Positions 8,029 through 17,324 of a stretch of 54,286 nt of DNA are shown here, in pieces. This stretch comes from JAVBPA01 sp031549925 (GTDB lineage Bacteria; Bacillota; Clostridia; Oscillospirales; CAG-272): assembly GCA_031549925.1 (NCBI GenBank), contig JAVBPA010000035.1, positions 1 through 54,286 on the forward strand, read 5' to 3'. The position numbers and the translations under genes are program-made. Positions within the stretch are counted from its first letter, which is position 1; each line of letters starts with the position of its first letter. Below the pieces are notes generated by a model. The model made no database searches, was not told where the DNA came from, and worked only from the letters and a program-made list of their open reading frames with translations.

Positions 8029-8658
8029 ATGAATAAAAAGAATATGGAAGAAAACATACCGGTAAATGAAGAAAAAGATAATTCGGCGGAAGACATAAAT
8101 ATTGAAAGCGAAAACGAAGAAAAAATAAATGAAACAGGCGAAGAAGAAAGAAATGAAGAAATTTCAAAAAAAGATGAAAACAAATTAAAAAAAGAAAACC
8201 GTATTTTAAAAGAAGAACTTAAAAACATAGCATCTGCCGCCGATGAAATTGAAGATAAGTATAAACGTGTCTGTGCTGAGTATGATAATTACAGAAAACG
8301 CACGGCAAAAGAAAGAGAAACAGTTTATTCCGACGCATATACGGACGCTTTGCGTGACATACTTCCGGTGCTTGATAATTTGGAACGCGCGCTTGCGTTT
8401 TCCTCGGTTTCGGAACAAAATGATAAATTGACAGAGGGCGTAAAAATGACCGTAAATCAATTTATTGATTTACTAAAACGAATGGGAGTCGAAAGTGTCG
8501 GAAAAATCGGTGATAAATTTGATCCGAATCTGCATAACGCTGTAATGCATGAAGAAAATGAAGAATTGAATGAAAATGAAATAACCGAAGTTTTCCAAAA
8601 AGGTTATAAAATCGGCGACCGTGTTATCCGTTATGCTATGGTTAAAACAGTAAACTAA
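8029..8658 (+). CDS. grpE: Nucleotide exchange factor GrpE
   Basis: A 209-residue co-chaperone that releases ADP from DnaK. The first ~65 residues are very acidic and lysine-rich, probably disordered. A coiled coil (about 65-110) leads into EYDNYRKRTAKERE, and the beta domain contains the family signature region GDKFDPNLHNAVMHEE and EVFQKGYKIGDRVIRYAMVKT. The ribosome binding site GGAGG (8011-8015) lies within the end of hrcA, whose stop is 9 bp before this ATG, suggesting coupled translation. Confidence 0.97.
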   Translation: MNKKNMEENIPVNEEKDNSAEDINIESENEEKINETGEEERNEEISKKDENKLKKENRILKEELKNIASAADEIEDKYKRVCAEYDNYRKRTAKERETVYSDAYTDALRDILPVLDNLERALAFSSVSEQNDKLTEGVKMTVNQFIDLLKRMGVESVGKIGDKFDPNLHNAVMHEENEELNENEITEVFQKGYKIGDRVIRYAMVKTVN

Positions 8659-8733
8659 ACTTTTTTTAAAGAATTTAATTTTAATAACAAAAATATAAAT
8701 ATTATAATTACAATATATGAGGGAGTTAATAAA

Positions 8734-10593
8734 ATGGCAAAGATTATAGGAATTGACCTTGGAACAACAAATTCATGCGTTGCTGTGTATGAAGGCGGAG
8801 AACCGATAGTTATAACAAATCCCGAAGGCGCGCGTACAACACCATCTGTTGTAGCTTTTTCCAAAACCGGAGAAAGAATGGTAGGGCAGGTGGCAAAACG
8901 CCAGGCTATAACAAATCCTGACAGAACAATCAGTTCTATAAAACGCGACATGGGAACAGACCGTAAAGTAAAAATAGATGATAAATCATATACCCCGCAG
9001 GAAATATCCGCGATGGTATTACAAAAAATGAAAGCCGACGCTGAAGCGTATCTCGGTTCGGCGGTAACTCAGGCGGTAATAACAGTTCCGGCATATTTTT
9101 CCGACGCACAACGTCAAGCTACAAAAGACGCCGGTAAAATCGCAGGACTTGAAGTATTGCGTATAATTAACGAACCCACAGCAGCGGCGCTTGCTTACGG
9201 AATGGATAAAGAAAAAGTCGAACAGAAGATTATGATATTTGACCTCGGCGGAGGAACTTTTGACGTTTCACTTCTGGAAATCGGTGACGGTGTATTTGAA
9301 GTTTTAGCTACCGCGGGTAATAACCGTCTCGGAGGAGATGATTTTGATAAACGCGTTATCGACTGGATAGCGGAACAATTCAAAAAAGAAAACAGCGGTA
9401 TAGATTTGCGGCAGGATAAAATGGCTCATCAAAGATTAAAAGAAGCGGCTGAAAAAGCCAAAATTGAATTATCCGGTATGGCTTCCGCTACCATAAATTT
9501 ACCTTTTATAACAGCCGATGCTTCAGGTCCAAAACATTTTGAAACGACACTGACACGTGCAAAATTTAACGAACTGACAGCAGATTTAGTTGAAGCTACA
9601 ATGGTTCCGACAAAACGTGTTTTATCTGACGCCGGTTTATCTCCTTCTCAGGTTGACAGAGTATTGCTCGTCGGAGGCTCGACACGTATTCCCGCGGTAC
9701 AGGAAGCTGTTAAAGCATTTACAGGAAAAGAACCGTTCAAAGGTATAAATCCAGATGAATGTGTTGCTATAGGAGCGGCTGTTCAAGCAGGAGTTCTCGG
9801 CGGTGAAGTAAAAGACTTGCTTTTACTCGATGTAACTCCTCTTTCACTCGGAATTGAAACACTCGGCGGCGTATTTAACCGTATAATTGACAGGAACACA
9901 ACTATACCGGTTAACAAGAGCCAAACATATTCCACCGCTGCGGACGGACAGACTTCGGTTGAAATACATGTCCTGCAAGGTGAACGCGATATGGCAAAAG
10001 GAAATATTACACTGGGCCGTTTTATGCTTGATGGTATACCTCCGGCTCCCAGAGGAGTTCCTCAAATCGAAGTTACTTTCGATATAGATGCAAACGGTAT
10101 AGTAAATGTTACAGCCCGTGATAAAGGTACGGGAAAAGAACAGCATGTAACTATAACATCATCGACCAATATGTCAAAAGACGATGTTGAAAAAGCGATC
10201 CGTGACGCAGAAAAATTTGCCGATGAAGATAAAAAATTAAAAGAAGCGGTTGAAATAAAAAATAACGCTGAAAACATGATTTTCCAATGCGAAAAAACTC
10301 TGGGCGAACTCGGTGATAAATTAGACGAAAATGAAAAATCCGAAGTAAAAGCAGCTATTGATAAATTAAAAGAAACTATAAAAACAGATAACACAGAAGC
10401 AATCAAAACAGATACGGAAGCTTTGCAAAAGAAATTTTATGAAATGTCAGAAAAAATTTATAAACAGCAAGGCGGAGCAAATCCCGGCGATATGGGAGGA
10501 GATCATACCGGATATGACAGCGGAGATTCGGGCAGCGGCGGAGGAGATCAAACCTACTATAATACTGATTTTGAAGACAAAACGGATAAATAA
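8734..10593 (+). CDS. dnaK: Chaperone protein DnaK (Hsp70)
   Basis: A 619-residue Hsp70. The nucleotide-binding domain opens with KIIGIDLGTTNSCVAV and includes DLGGGTFDVS and the LLVGGSTRIP motif. The interdomain linker is DLLLLDVTPLSLGIE, followed by the substrate-binding domain and a Gly/Asp-rich tail. The stretch after RTISSIKRDMG runs directly into KVKIDDKSYTPQEISA, so the ~24-residue segment found in Gram-negative DnaKs is absent, a Firmicute trait. The tail ends DFEDKTDK rather than in the EEVD of eukaryotic cytosolic Hsp70. GAGGGAG precedes the ATG. It is third in the HrcA-controlled operon, followed by two hairpins. Confidence 0.98.
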   Translation: MAKIIGIDLGTTNSCVAVYEGGEPIVITNPEGARTTPSVVAFSKTGERMVGQVAKRQAITNPDRTISSIKRDMGTDRKVKIDDKSYTPQEISAMVLQKMKADAEAYLGSAVTQAVITVPAYFSDAQRQATKDAGKIAGLEVLRIINEPTAAALAYGMDKEKVEQKIMIFDLGGGTFDVSLLEIGDGVFEVLATAGNNRLGGDDFDKRVIDWIAEQFKKENSGIDLRQDKMAHQRLKEAAEKAKIELSGMASATINLPFITADASGPKHFETTLTRAKFNELTADLVEATMVPTKRVLSDAGLSPSQVDRVLLVGGSTRIPAVQEAVKAFTGKEPFKGINPDECVAIGAAVQAGVLGGEVKDLLLLDVTPLSLGIETLGGVFNRIIDRNTTIPVNKSQTYSTAADGQTSVEIHVLQGERDMAKGNITLGRFMLDGIPPAPRGVPQIEVTFDIDANGIVNVTARDKGTGKEQHVTITSSTNMSKDDVEKAIRDAEKFADEDKKLKEAVEIKNNAENMIFQCEKTLGELGDKLDENEKSEVKAAIDKLKETIKTDNTEAIKTDTEALQKKFYEMSEKIYKQQGGANPGDMGGDHTGYDSGDSGSGGGDQTYYNTDFEDKTDK

Positions 10594-10626
10594 TTGTTAT
10601 TGTTATCCCAACAAATAAAACAGCAG

Positions 10627-10673
10627 AGTTGCCGTGATTCGGAGAATTGTAAAAAACGCGGATTTCGGCAGCT
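10627..10673 (+). terminator. Hairpin after dnaK
   Basis: A 14-position stem (10627-10640 with 10660-10673) with one mismatch and three G-U pairs. The T-rich tail is short and interrupted, so it may be a weak terminator or an mRNA 3'-end stabiliser that separates dnaK from dnaJ expression. Confidence 0.5.
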
Positions 10674-10749
10674 TTGCGGAGTTTTAGAATAATTATATGT
10701 ACGGATTAATTAGAAATCAAATTTTTACCTTTTAATTTTATAATTATTT

Positions 10750-10780
10750 TGTCGGTATATCTGGAACTTACCGGCATTTT
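10750..10780 (+). terminator. Second hairpin between dnaK and dnaJ
   Basis: TGTCGGTA (10750-10757) pairs with TACCGGCA (10769-10776), one G-U pair, followed by TTTTAAAT. This is a better intrinsic terminator shape than the hairpin before it. The rest of this 305-bp gap holds only the putative dnaJ promoter. Confidence 0.55.
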
Positions 10781-10799
10781 AAATAATACTACATACCGG

Positions 10800-10828
10800 T
10801 TATCAATATTAAATTATAAAAATATAAT
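10800..10828 (+). promoter_or_regulatory. Possible promoter of dnaJ
   Basis: TTATCA (10800-10805), 17 bp, TATAAT (10823-10828), 71 bp before the dnaJ start. No CIRCE element is present, so dnaJ would not be under direct HrcA control from here. Confidence 0.45.
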
Positions 10829-10898
10829 TGTTATAGGACACTTATAGGTTTAAATATAGTTTATTAATAAAAAGTCATAACATGAGGATATAAAATAT

Positions 10899-12041
10899 AT
10901 GGCAGATAACAAACGCGATTATTATGAGGTGATGGGACTTTCAAAAGGTGCTTCTGAAGATGAAATAAAAAAAGCATACAGAACGCTTGCGAAAAAATAT
11001 CATCCCGACATGAATCCCGGCGACAAAGAAGCGGAAATTCGTTTCAAGGAAATAAACGAAGCATACGCTGTATTATCAGACGCGGAAAAAAAGTCGCGTT
11101 ACGATCAGTATGGGTTTGACGGTATTGATCCTCAAATGGGAGGAGCGGGATTCGGTGACTTCGGAGGTTTTGGCGGATTTGATTTCGGTGATCTCGGAAG
11201 TATATTCGGTGATTTATTCGGAGGCGGAGGAGGTTCGGCTTCCCGCCGCAACGGACCTTTGAGAGGGGACGATATATCATATCGTGTCACTTTGACTTTT
11301 GAAGAAGCGGCTTTCGGTGCAAAAAAGGAAATCAGTTATAACAGAGTCGAAAAATGCCCCGAATGTAAATCAACAGGAGCGGCAAAAGGTTCAGCGGTTG
11401 AAACATGTTCTGTTTGCCATGGTTCCGGAATGGTTAAAAACACCAAAAGAACTGCTTTGGGTATGTTTCAAACCACATCGCCATGCGACTCTTGCCGCGG
11501 GACCGGTAAAATTATAAAAAATCCCTGCGGTGAGTGCAGCGGAAAAGGTTTTGTTAAAATTACAAAAAAATTAGAGATTTCGATTCCGGCCGGTATTGAC
11601 GACGGTCAGAAGGTTATAACGCGGGGACAGGGAAATGATGGACGAAACGGCGGGAGCTCCGGAGATTTGGTTTTGATTATATCCGTCCGTCCGCATGATG
11701 TTTTTGAACGCGACGGGTACGATTTATACTGCGAAGTTCCGATTACATTTGCGGAAGCCGCCCTTGGTGCGGAAATAAATGTTCCCACACTTGAAGGAGA
11801 TGTTAAATACAGCATTTCTGAAGGAACCCAGACGGGAACAGTGTTTAATCTGCGCGGAAAAGGTATTGTACAGCCTAACAATCAGCATTTAAAAGGTGAT
11901 TTAAAATTCAGAGTTATCGTTGAGATTCCTACTAATTTGAATAATGAACAAAAACAATTATTAAGAGCATTCGCTGAAAAATGCGGCGACGGAAACCATA
12001 ATAAAAGAAAGAGCTTTTTCGAAAGAATATTCGGAAAATAA
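10899..12041 (+). CDS. dnaJ: Chaperone protein DnaJ (Hsp40)
   Basis: A 380-residue class A J-protein that stimulates DnaK ATPase and delivers clients. The J domain has HPD at residues 35-37. A Gly/Phe-rich segment (about 78-112) is followed by a four-module zinc domain (CPECKSTG, CSVCHGSG, CDSCRGTG, CGECSGKG) and two C-terminal beta domains. Length is normal. GAGGA lies about 10 bp before the ATG. It stands 305 bp after dnaK with two hairpins and a probable promoter between, so it may be a separate transcription unit leading toward prmA and rsmE, an order common in Firmicutes. Confidence 0.98.
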   Translation: MADNKRDYYEVMGLSKGASEDEIKKAYRTLAKKYHPDMNPGDKEAEIRFKEINEAYAVLSDAEKKSRYDQYGFDGIDPQMGGAGFGDFGGFGGFDFGDLGSIFGDLFGGGGGSASRRNGPLRGDDISYRVTLTFEEAAFGAKKEISYNRVEKCPECKSTGAAKGSAVETCSVCHGSGMVKNTKRTALGMFQTTSPCDSCRGTGKIIKNPCGECSGKGFVKITKKLEISIPAGIDDGQKVITRGQGNDGRNGGSSGDLVLIISVRPHDVFERDGYDLYCEVPITFAEAALGAEINVPTLEGDVKYSISEGTQTGTVFNLRGKGIVQPNNQHLKGDLKFRVIVEIPTNLNNEQKQLLRAFAEKCGDGNHNKRKSFFERIFGK

Positions 12042-12096
12042 ATTTTATATAAAAAATATTTCAATCGGAATAATTTGTAAATATTTAAAAATAAAC

Positions 12097-12126
12097 TTGA
12101 ATATCGTCTGTGAAATGTGTTATACT
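12097..12126 (+). promoter_or_regulatory. Probable promoter of prmA
   Basis: TTGAAT (12097-12102), 18 bp, TATACT (12121-12126) with an extended -10 TGT directly before it. The start codon lies 107 bp downstream. Confidence 0.6.
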
Positions 12127-12232
12127 CTTCCTCTGTGGAAAAAAGTAAACATGGCTGCGGACGATGTTTTATTTTAGGATTGTAACACAATTTATTTTAA
12201 TATAATAAATTTACAGCGGGGATAATTATACA

Positions 12233-13135
12233 ATGAAATGGACACAAATAAAGGTAACGGGCAAGTCTGAAAATTGCGGTTCTATAGCGGCGGTTTTGAC
12301 TTTGTTTGATCCTCATCTTTTGATAGATGATCCGGATGATATAGCGGAAATAAATCCTGTATACGGTGAATTAATAGACGAAACTTTGCTTCAAAAAAAA
12401 GGTATTTCGTCTGTCTCAATATTTATTTCTGAGGAAATTAATGTATTTGAAATTGCGGATCTTATTAAAACAAGGTTGAATTTATTGGAAATTCCATATG
12501 ATTTCGAATTATTATCAATTGATGAAGATGATTGGGCAAACAACTGGAAGCAATATTATAAAACTTTAAAAATCGGAAAAAATATTGTCATCGTGCCCGA
12601 ATGGGAAAATTATAATAATTCGGAAAATGAAATTAAAGTAATTATGGATCCCGGAATGGCATTCGGAACTGGAACTCATGAAAGCACACAATTATGTGCC
12701 GTTTTGCTGGAAAAATATTTAAAACAAAATACACATGTATTGGATATCGGAACGGGCAGCGGAATTTTGGCAATCATCGCATCAAAATTTGGAGCTGCTT
12801 TTGTTGACGCTTATGATATTGACCCGATGGCTGTACGGGTTGCCGGGGAGAATATAAAATTAAACAATTGTGAAAATGTAAGTGTTAATATTTCGGATTT
12901 GCTTAGCTCGGTTAGCGGTATATATGATTTTATAACGGCTAATATCACCGCGGAGATAATTATGAAAATGGCTTCTGAAATTAAATATCACATGAAAAAA
13001 GGTTCTGTCTTAGCGGTTTCCGGAGTTATTGCTTCTCAAAGAGATGAAGTATATACATCATTAATAAACTCGGGGCTTGTATTAATCGACGAAATATATG
13101 AAAATGACTGGTGCGGTTTGTGTTTTATTTTGTAA
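12233..13135 (+). CDS. prmA: Ribosomal protein L11 methyltransferase PrmA
   Basis: A 300-residue SAM-dependent methyltransferase that modifies ribosomal protein L11. The N-terminal ferredoxin-like substrate domain contains DDWANNWKQYYK; the segment DPGMAFGTGTHEST follows, then the SAM-binding motif VLDIGTGSGILAI (Asp171-Gly177), YDIDPMAV and the family's ANITAEII in place of NPPY. Length fits the family. GCGGGGA lies about 10 bp before the ATG. It sits between dnaJ and rsmE, the usual Firmicute order. Confidence 0.96.
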   Translation: MKWTQIKVTGKSENCGSIAAVLTLFDPHLLIDDPDDIAEINPVYGELIDETLLQKKGISSVSIFISEEINVFEIADLIKTRLNLLEIPYDFELLSIDEDDWANNWKQYYKTLKIGKNIVIVPEWENYNNSENEIKVIMDPGMAFGTGTHESTQLCAVLLEKYLKQNTHVLDIGTGSGILAIIASKFGAAFVDAYDIDPMAVRVAGENIKLNNCENVSVNISDLLSSVSGIYDFITANITAEIIMKMASEIKYHMKKGSVLAVSGVIASQRDEVYTSLINSGLVLIDEIYENDWCGLCFIL

Positions 13136-13176
13136 ATTATGGGTTGTATAAAAACTGCATAAAAGAAAAAAAGTAT

Positions 13177-13205
13177 TTGACAAAACGGATATGTTATAGT
13201 ATAAT
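13177..13205 (+). promoter_or_regulatory. Consensus promoter of rsmE
   Basis: TTGACA (13177-13182), 17 bp, TATAAT (13200-13205): a perfect SigA match. Immediately after the expected start, AGCCC (13213-13217) can pair with GGGCT (13224-13228), followed by TTGTTT, so a small hairpin sits at the very 5' end of a leader of about 105 nt. Confidence 0.85.
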
Positions 13206-13317
13206 CATACGTAGCCCGTTTATGGGCTTTGTTTAAGTGTGCTGTATATTATTATAACGTGATAAATTATAGTGTGTTCTGTAAATAAAAAATATTATAT
13301 TTACCGAGAAATATATA

Positions 13318-14064
13318 ATGCCGAGATTTTTTATACCCGATGAAAATATAAAAGGCGATTTTGCCGAAATATGCGGCGGCGATGCCAAACATATTACGCA
13401 GTCACTGCGGATGAATGAGGGAGATATTGTTTCGGTTTGCGATTTTTCCGGACGCGAATATAAATGCAGTATAGTATCTCATACGCAAAATAAAATAAAA
13501 GCAAAAATTATATCGGTCAAAGAAAGCAATAACGAACCTCCTTACTGCGCGGTGCTGTATCAATCGCTGGCGAAAGGCGAACGTTTCGATATTATCGTAC
13601 AAAAAGCTGTTGAATGCGGTATAACTAAAATAGTGCCGGTTTTGACTGAACGTTGTATATCAAGACCTGATAAGCAAACATTTGAAAAAAAACTTGAGCG
13701 TTGGAAAAAAATCGCGAAAGAAGCGTCCATGCAATGCGGACGTGCTATTATCCCCGATATAGAAGAACTCAAAAACTATGATAGTGCTCTTGATGATATG
13801 AAAGGCTGCGGACATGCTTTTATATGTTATGAGGGTGACGAAACAATTCCTCTGGGAAGCTTTATAAAACAGTGGAAGGATTCGGAAGAATATAAAACTA
13901 TATCTTTTATGATAGGTCCGGAAGGCGGTTTTTCCGCCGATGAAATTAAACGGGCAAAAGAATTTTCAATACAATGTGTAGGGCTTGGAAAACGCATATT
14001 AAGATGCGAAACAGCAGCTCCGTTTGTTTTAGCTTGTCTGACATATGAATTTGAATTGATATAA
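13318..14064 (+). CDS. rsmE: 16S rRNA (uracil1498-N3)-methyltransferase RsmE
   Basis: A 248-residue SPOUT-class methyltransferase for m3U1498 in 16S rRNA. The N-terminal PUA-like domain starts MPRFFI and includes DAKHITQSLRM; the trefoil-knot SAM site is formed by MIGPEGGFSADEI (GPEGG at 200-204) and LGKRILRCETAAP. Length is typical. No strong ribosome binding site precedes the ATG, but the N-terminus matches the family start. It follows prmA with its own perfect promoter, so it can be expressed independently of dnaJ. Confidence 0.95.
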   Translation: MPRFFIPDENIKGDFAEICGGDAKHITQSLRMNEGDIVSVCDFSGREYKCSIVSHTQNKIKAKIISVKESNNEPPYCAVLYQSLAKGERFDIIVQKAVECGITKIVPVLTERCISRPDKQTFEKKLERWKKIAKEASMQCGRAIIPDIEELKNYDSALDDMKGCGHAFICYEGDETIPLGSFIKQWKDSEEYKTISFMIGPEGGFSADEIKRAKEFSIQCVGLGKRILRCETAAPFVLACLTYEFELI

Positions 14065-14178
14065 TTTGAATTTTTAGCAATACTTACTGATTTTTATGAC
14101 TTAAAATAGTCATAGGAATTTTGTTTTTTGTTTTGGTTTAATGATGTAAAAAAGTTTATTTTTGGAGTGATGTACTTG

Positions 14179-14970
14179 ATGGGCAATAATATCAGACAGA
14201 CAAAAAAAGAAAGCAACGAACTTCTTCGTGATAAGGAAGATTTTAAATCTAATCGGTTGATGATGCTTTTGGTTGCGGCTACTCTTTTCATAGTAAGCCT
14301 CTTACTGGCAAAGAAAAATATTATTAACGCGGAAGGTATTATAATAATAAATGCGTTATTATATATACAAATAGCTGCGGGTATTTTGTTTGCCGCGGCT
14401 CTGGTATTTTTTATTATAAAAAAGATAAAAAAGCATGATGAAGAAGACAAGTATTTTAAAAGCAGTGTTTTACTCGGTATTGCCGCTCTTATATTAATCA
14501 TAGCATTGCTTTTTAAAACAATATTGATAAACGGTTCCGTTTTATTTGTAATTGTCGCTTTTCTGCTCTATTTTCTTTTCTGCTTTTACGCCCGAGATTT
14601 TTTCTTTTATTCGGTGTTCACTGTGTTGATATCAATTTTTATGTATTTAAATTCATTGTATGTCAGCGGCGGAATATTAAAAGAAATTGTTAAGGTTTCC
14701 TTGAGAGGCATTTCGATAGTTATTCCTGTTCTTGTCATTATAGGAGCTTTTGTATTATACCGCAACGGCGGTTATATATCATTCCGCAATGAAAAAATAT
14801 TATTCATGAAACCAAGTTACAAATATTATCCCTTCTTTATTACAGCGGTGATAGCTATAGCAAGTTGTATTTTAATTATGCTGGTTCATACTTCACTGAT
14901 ATATACCCTTATTGTTTTATTCGCGTTTTATTTGTTGAACGCAATAATTTATACGGTGAAAATGATATAA
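14179..14970 (+). CDS. Uncharacterised eight-helix membrane protein
   Basis: About 263 residues with eight hydrophobic helices filling nearly the whole chain after an N-terminal soluble stretch of ~25 residues rich in Lys, Glu and Arg. I recognise no family motif. The frame extends upstream to 14128, but GGAG at 14163-14166 favours a start at 14170-14179; I chose the ATG at 14179. It lies between rsmE and the PucR-like regulator, 115 bp after rsmE, with no terminator visible in between. Function is unknown; a structural or transport role in the membrane is all that can be said. Confidence 0.7.
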   Translation: MGNNIRQTKKESNELLRDKEDFKSNRLMMLLVAATLFIVSLLLAKKNIINAEGIIIINALLYIQIAAGILFAAALVFFIIKKIKKHDEEDKYFKSSVLLGIAALILIIALLFKTILINGSVLFVIVAFLLYFLFCFYARDFFFYSVFTVLISIFMYLNSLYVSGGILKEIVKVSLRGISIVIPVLVIIGAFVLYRNGGYISFRNEKILFMKPSYKYYPFFITAVIAIASCILIMLVHTSLIYTLIVLFAFYLLNAIIYTVKMI

Positions 14971-15077
14971 AACATAAATTTACTTTGTAACAATATCGCA
15001 CAAAATATTATATTATTAATTATCGGCGTTGTTAACAATATTTATAGCAGATATTTGTAAATAATATAAAATTATTA

Positions 15078-15106
15078 TTGAAAAAAAATAAAATATGTTG
15101 TATAAT
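15078..15106 (+). promoter_or_regulatory. Promoter of the PucR-like regulator
   Basis: TTGAAA (15078-15083), 17 bp, TATAAT (15101-15106), 107 bp before the GTG start. Confidence 0.7.
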
Positions 15107-15212
15107 GCCGTTAATGTTTGTTTATATCTGTTTATGTCTATCAATAAAATACAAATAGAAAACCGGATGTAATTATATAAAATCCGTTGTCTTAAATAAA
15201 GGAGGAACCGGA

Positions 15213-16298
15213 GTGTCTAATAGATTGTTCCAGGGTATAATTCATCAAATGAAAGAAGCGGTAGACCGTGTAATCGGAGTTTTTGATGAAAATGGAAATA
15301 TTATATCATGCAGTGAACTGGTAAAAATCGGTGAGACAAGACAGGAAGTGCGTGATAAAATCGCATATACAACCGATGTTGTTAAAACCGCTGGATATAC
15401 TTACAGAACGATTGGGACCAGCGGTAAATACGATTATGTTGTTTTTGTGGAAGGCGAAGATATCGAAGCCGAAAAGCTTTCATATGTTCTTGTTATTGCT
15501 TTAAATAATATAAAGAATTTATATGATGAAAAATATGACAAGTGTTCTTTTATAAAGAATATTATACTTGACAATATTTTACCTAGTGATATCTATATAA
15601 AATCAAAAGAACTTCGTTTTGCAACGGATGTAGTTAGAATAGTATATTTAATTAAATTTATCGGAAAAACAGATATGATACCATATGAAATGGTACAAAA
15701 TATGTTCCCTGATAAAAACCGCGATTATGTTATTTCGGTGGGCGAACAGGAAATCGTTTTAGTTGAAGAAACAAAACCAAATTATGATATGCAGGAAATC
15801 GAAAATACGGCAAAACAAATAGCCGATACTTTATCGACAGAATTTTATGTCAAGGTTGGCATCGGAATAGGTACAGCGGTTGATAATATAAAAGATTTGG
15901 CACGGTCTTTCAAAGAAGCTCAAGTTGCGCTTGAAGTCGGAAAAGTATTCGATACGGAAAAGAACATAATAAGTTACGAAAATTTAGGTATAGGAAGACT
16001 TATATATCAACTTCCCACAACGCTTTGCGAAATGTTTTTGCAAGAAGTTTTCAAACGCGGTTCTCTTGAATCGCTTGACAGGGAAACTTTGACTACAATA
16101 CAATGTTTTTTTGAAAATAATTTAAATGTTTCCGAAACTTCACGCAAGCTGTTTGTACATAGGAATACTCTAGTGTACAGACTTGAAAAAATTCGTAAAC
16201 TTACCGGCCTTGATTTACGCGAATTTGAACATGCTATAACTTTTAAGGTTGCTTTGATGGTTAAAAAATATTTGACTTCAAAACCTGTAAAGTTTTAA
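15213..16298 (+). CDS. PucR/CdaR-type transcriptional regulator
   Basis: A 361-residue protein with the architecture of the PucR/CdaR group. The C-terminal ~60 residues form the HTH_30 helix-turn-helix (ETLTTIQCFFENNLN, then SETSRKLFVHRNTL and YRLEKIRKLTG). The middle resembles the GGDEF-like region of CdaR (VKVGIGIGTAVDNIKDLARSFKEAQVAL). The N-terminal part could sense a ligand. The start is GTG, with GGAGGAA 7 bp upstream. Relatives regulate purine, sugar-diacid or amino-acid genes, but the target here cannot be read from the neighbours, which are an unknown membrane protein and ftsEX. It has its own promoter. Confidence 0.88.
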   Translation: MSNRLFQGIIHQMKEAVDRVIGVFDENGNIISCSELVKIGETRQEVRDKIAYTTDVVKTAGYTYRTIGTSGKYDYVVFVEGEDIEAEKLSYVLVIALNNIKNLYDEKYDKCSFIKNIILDNILPSDIYIKSKELRFATDVVRIVYLIKFIGKTDMIPYEMVQNMFPDKNRDYVISVGEQEIVLVEETKPNYDMQEIENTAKQIADTLSTEFYVKVGIGIGTAVDNIKDLARSFKEAQVALEVGKVFDTEKNIISYENLGIGRLIYQLPTTLCEMFLQEVFKRGSLESLDRETLTTIQCFFENNLNVSETSRKLFVHRNTLVYRLEKIRKLTGLDLREFEHAITFKVALMVKKYLTSKPVKF

Positions 16299-16570
16299 TA
16301 TTCGGCGGTAGTATAAGCAAAGGTATTACAATTAAAGTAACGTAAAAATTATTTTGAAACAGATGAACTGCAATTTTGTAAAGCGGAAAAACTGTCAGTA
16401 AAATAATAACGTGGAAGTATTGTAATGACCTTTTTGTTTTAGAGATATTTTAATTTTATAGCTTTTACAATAAAGATTTGGAAATCCGTTTATAAATTAT
16501 TTTATTGTAAATAACAAAAAAATGGTAATATGAAACGAAATCAAGTATTGTTTATGATATAAAATATTAT

Positions 16571-16599
16571 TTGAATTTACTTTAATGATGTTATATAAT
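16571..16599 (+). promoter_or_regulatory. Promoter of ftsEX
   Basis: TTGAAT (16571-16576), 17 bp, TATAAT (16594-16599), 39 bp before the ftsE start. Apart from this, the 339-bp gap after the regulator (16299-16637) shows nothing I can name. Confidence 0.75.
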
Positions 16600-16637
16600 A
16601 CCAAATACAAATGGGATAAAGTGATCCGATAAACATA

Positions 16638-17324
16638 ATGATAGAATTCCGAAATGTAAAAAAAACTTATAGCAACGGCACTGATGTTTTGAATGGTGTT
16701 AATTTGCGAATCAACGACGGAGAATTTTTATTCATCGTAGGAGCTTCGGGAGCCGGTAAATCAACTTTAATAAAGTTGCTGCTGAGAGAAGAAAAAATTA
16801 CGTCAGGCAGGCTTAATGTTGATGAATTTGATTTAACAAAACTGCCTAATTATAAAGTCCCTTATTACCGACGTCAAATCGGTGTGGTTTTTCAGGATTT
16901 CAGATTGTTTCCTAATAAAACGGTCTATGAAAATGTAGCTTTTGCCATGAGAGTTATAGGTGAACCGGCAAGCGTTATAAGACGCAGAGTTCCTGCGATA
17001 TTAAGCATTGTTAACTTACAGGACAAATTTAAAAATTTCCCTTCTCAGTTATCGGGAGGAGAACAGCAGCGTGTCGCGCTTGCCCGTGCTTTAGCTAATA
17101 ATCCGCGGTTTATCATAGCGGACGAACCAACAGGTAACATTGACCCGCAATTAAGCCTTGAAATAATGAATCTGCTTATTAAAATACATAAAAAAAATAA
17201 AACAGTTATAGTTGTAACACACGAAAAAAGCCTCGTTGATTATTTTCAGCAGCGTGTTGTAACACTCCGTGACGGTATAATTACCGATGACAGAATAGGC
17301 GGGATGTACGATGCGGAGGTATAG
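16638..17324 (+). CDS. ftsE: Cell division ATP-binding protein FtsE
   Basis: A 228-residue ABC ATPase. Walker A is GASGAGKST (residues 35-43), followed by the Q-loop VFQDFRLFPNKTVYENV, signature LSGGEQQR, Walker B FIIADEPTGNIDP and the H-loop VVTHE. With FtsX it forms a membrane complex that switches peptidoglycan hydrolases on at the septum or during elongation. The ribosome binding site is weak. The 3' end overlaps ftsX by 14 bp, so the two are translationally coupled. Confidence 0.97.
   Translation: MIEFRNVKKTYSNGTDVLNGVNLRINDGEFLFIVGASGAGKSTLIKLLLREEKITSGRLNVDEFDLTKLPNYKVPYYRRQIGVVFQDFRLFPNKTVYENVAFAMRVIGEPASVIRRRVPAILSIVNLQDKFKNFPSQLSGGEQQRVALARALANNPRFIIADEPTGNIDPQLSLEIMNLLIKIHKKNKTVIVVTHEKSLVDYFQQRVVTLRDGIITDDRIGGMYDAEV

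Noticed and set aside
8655..8951. Minus-strand open frame at the dnaK start
   Set aside because: Antisense to the dnaK N-terminus; no ribosome binding site and no recognisable product.
14176..14178. TTG as start of the eight-helix membrane protein
   Set aside because: Its spacing from GGAG is acceptable, but the ATG three bases later is the simpler choice; the protein differs by one residue.
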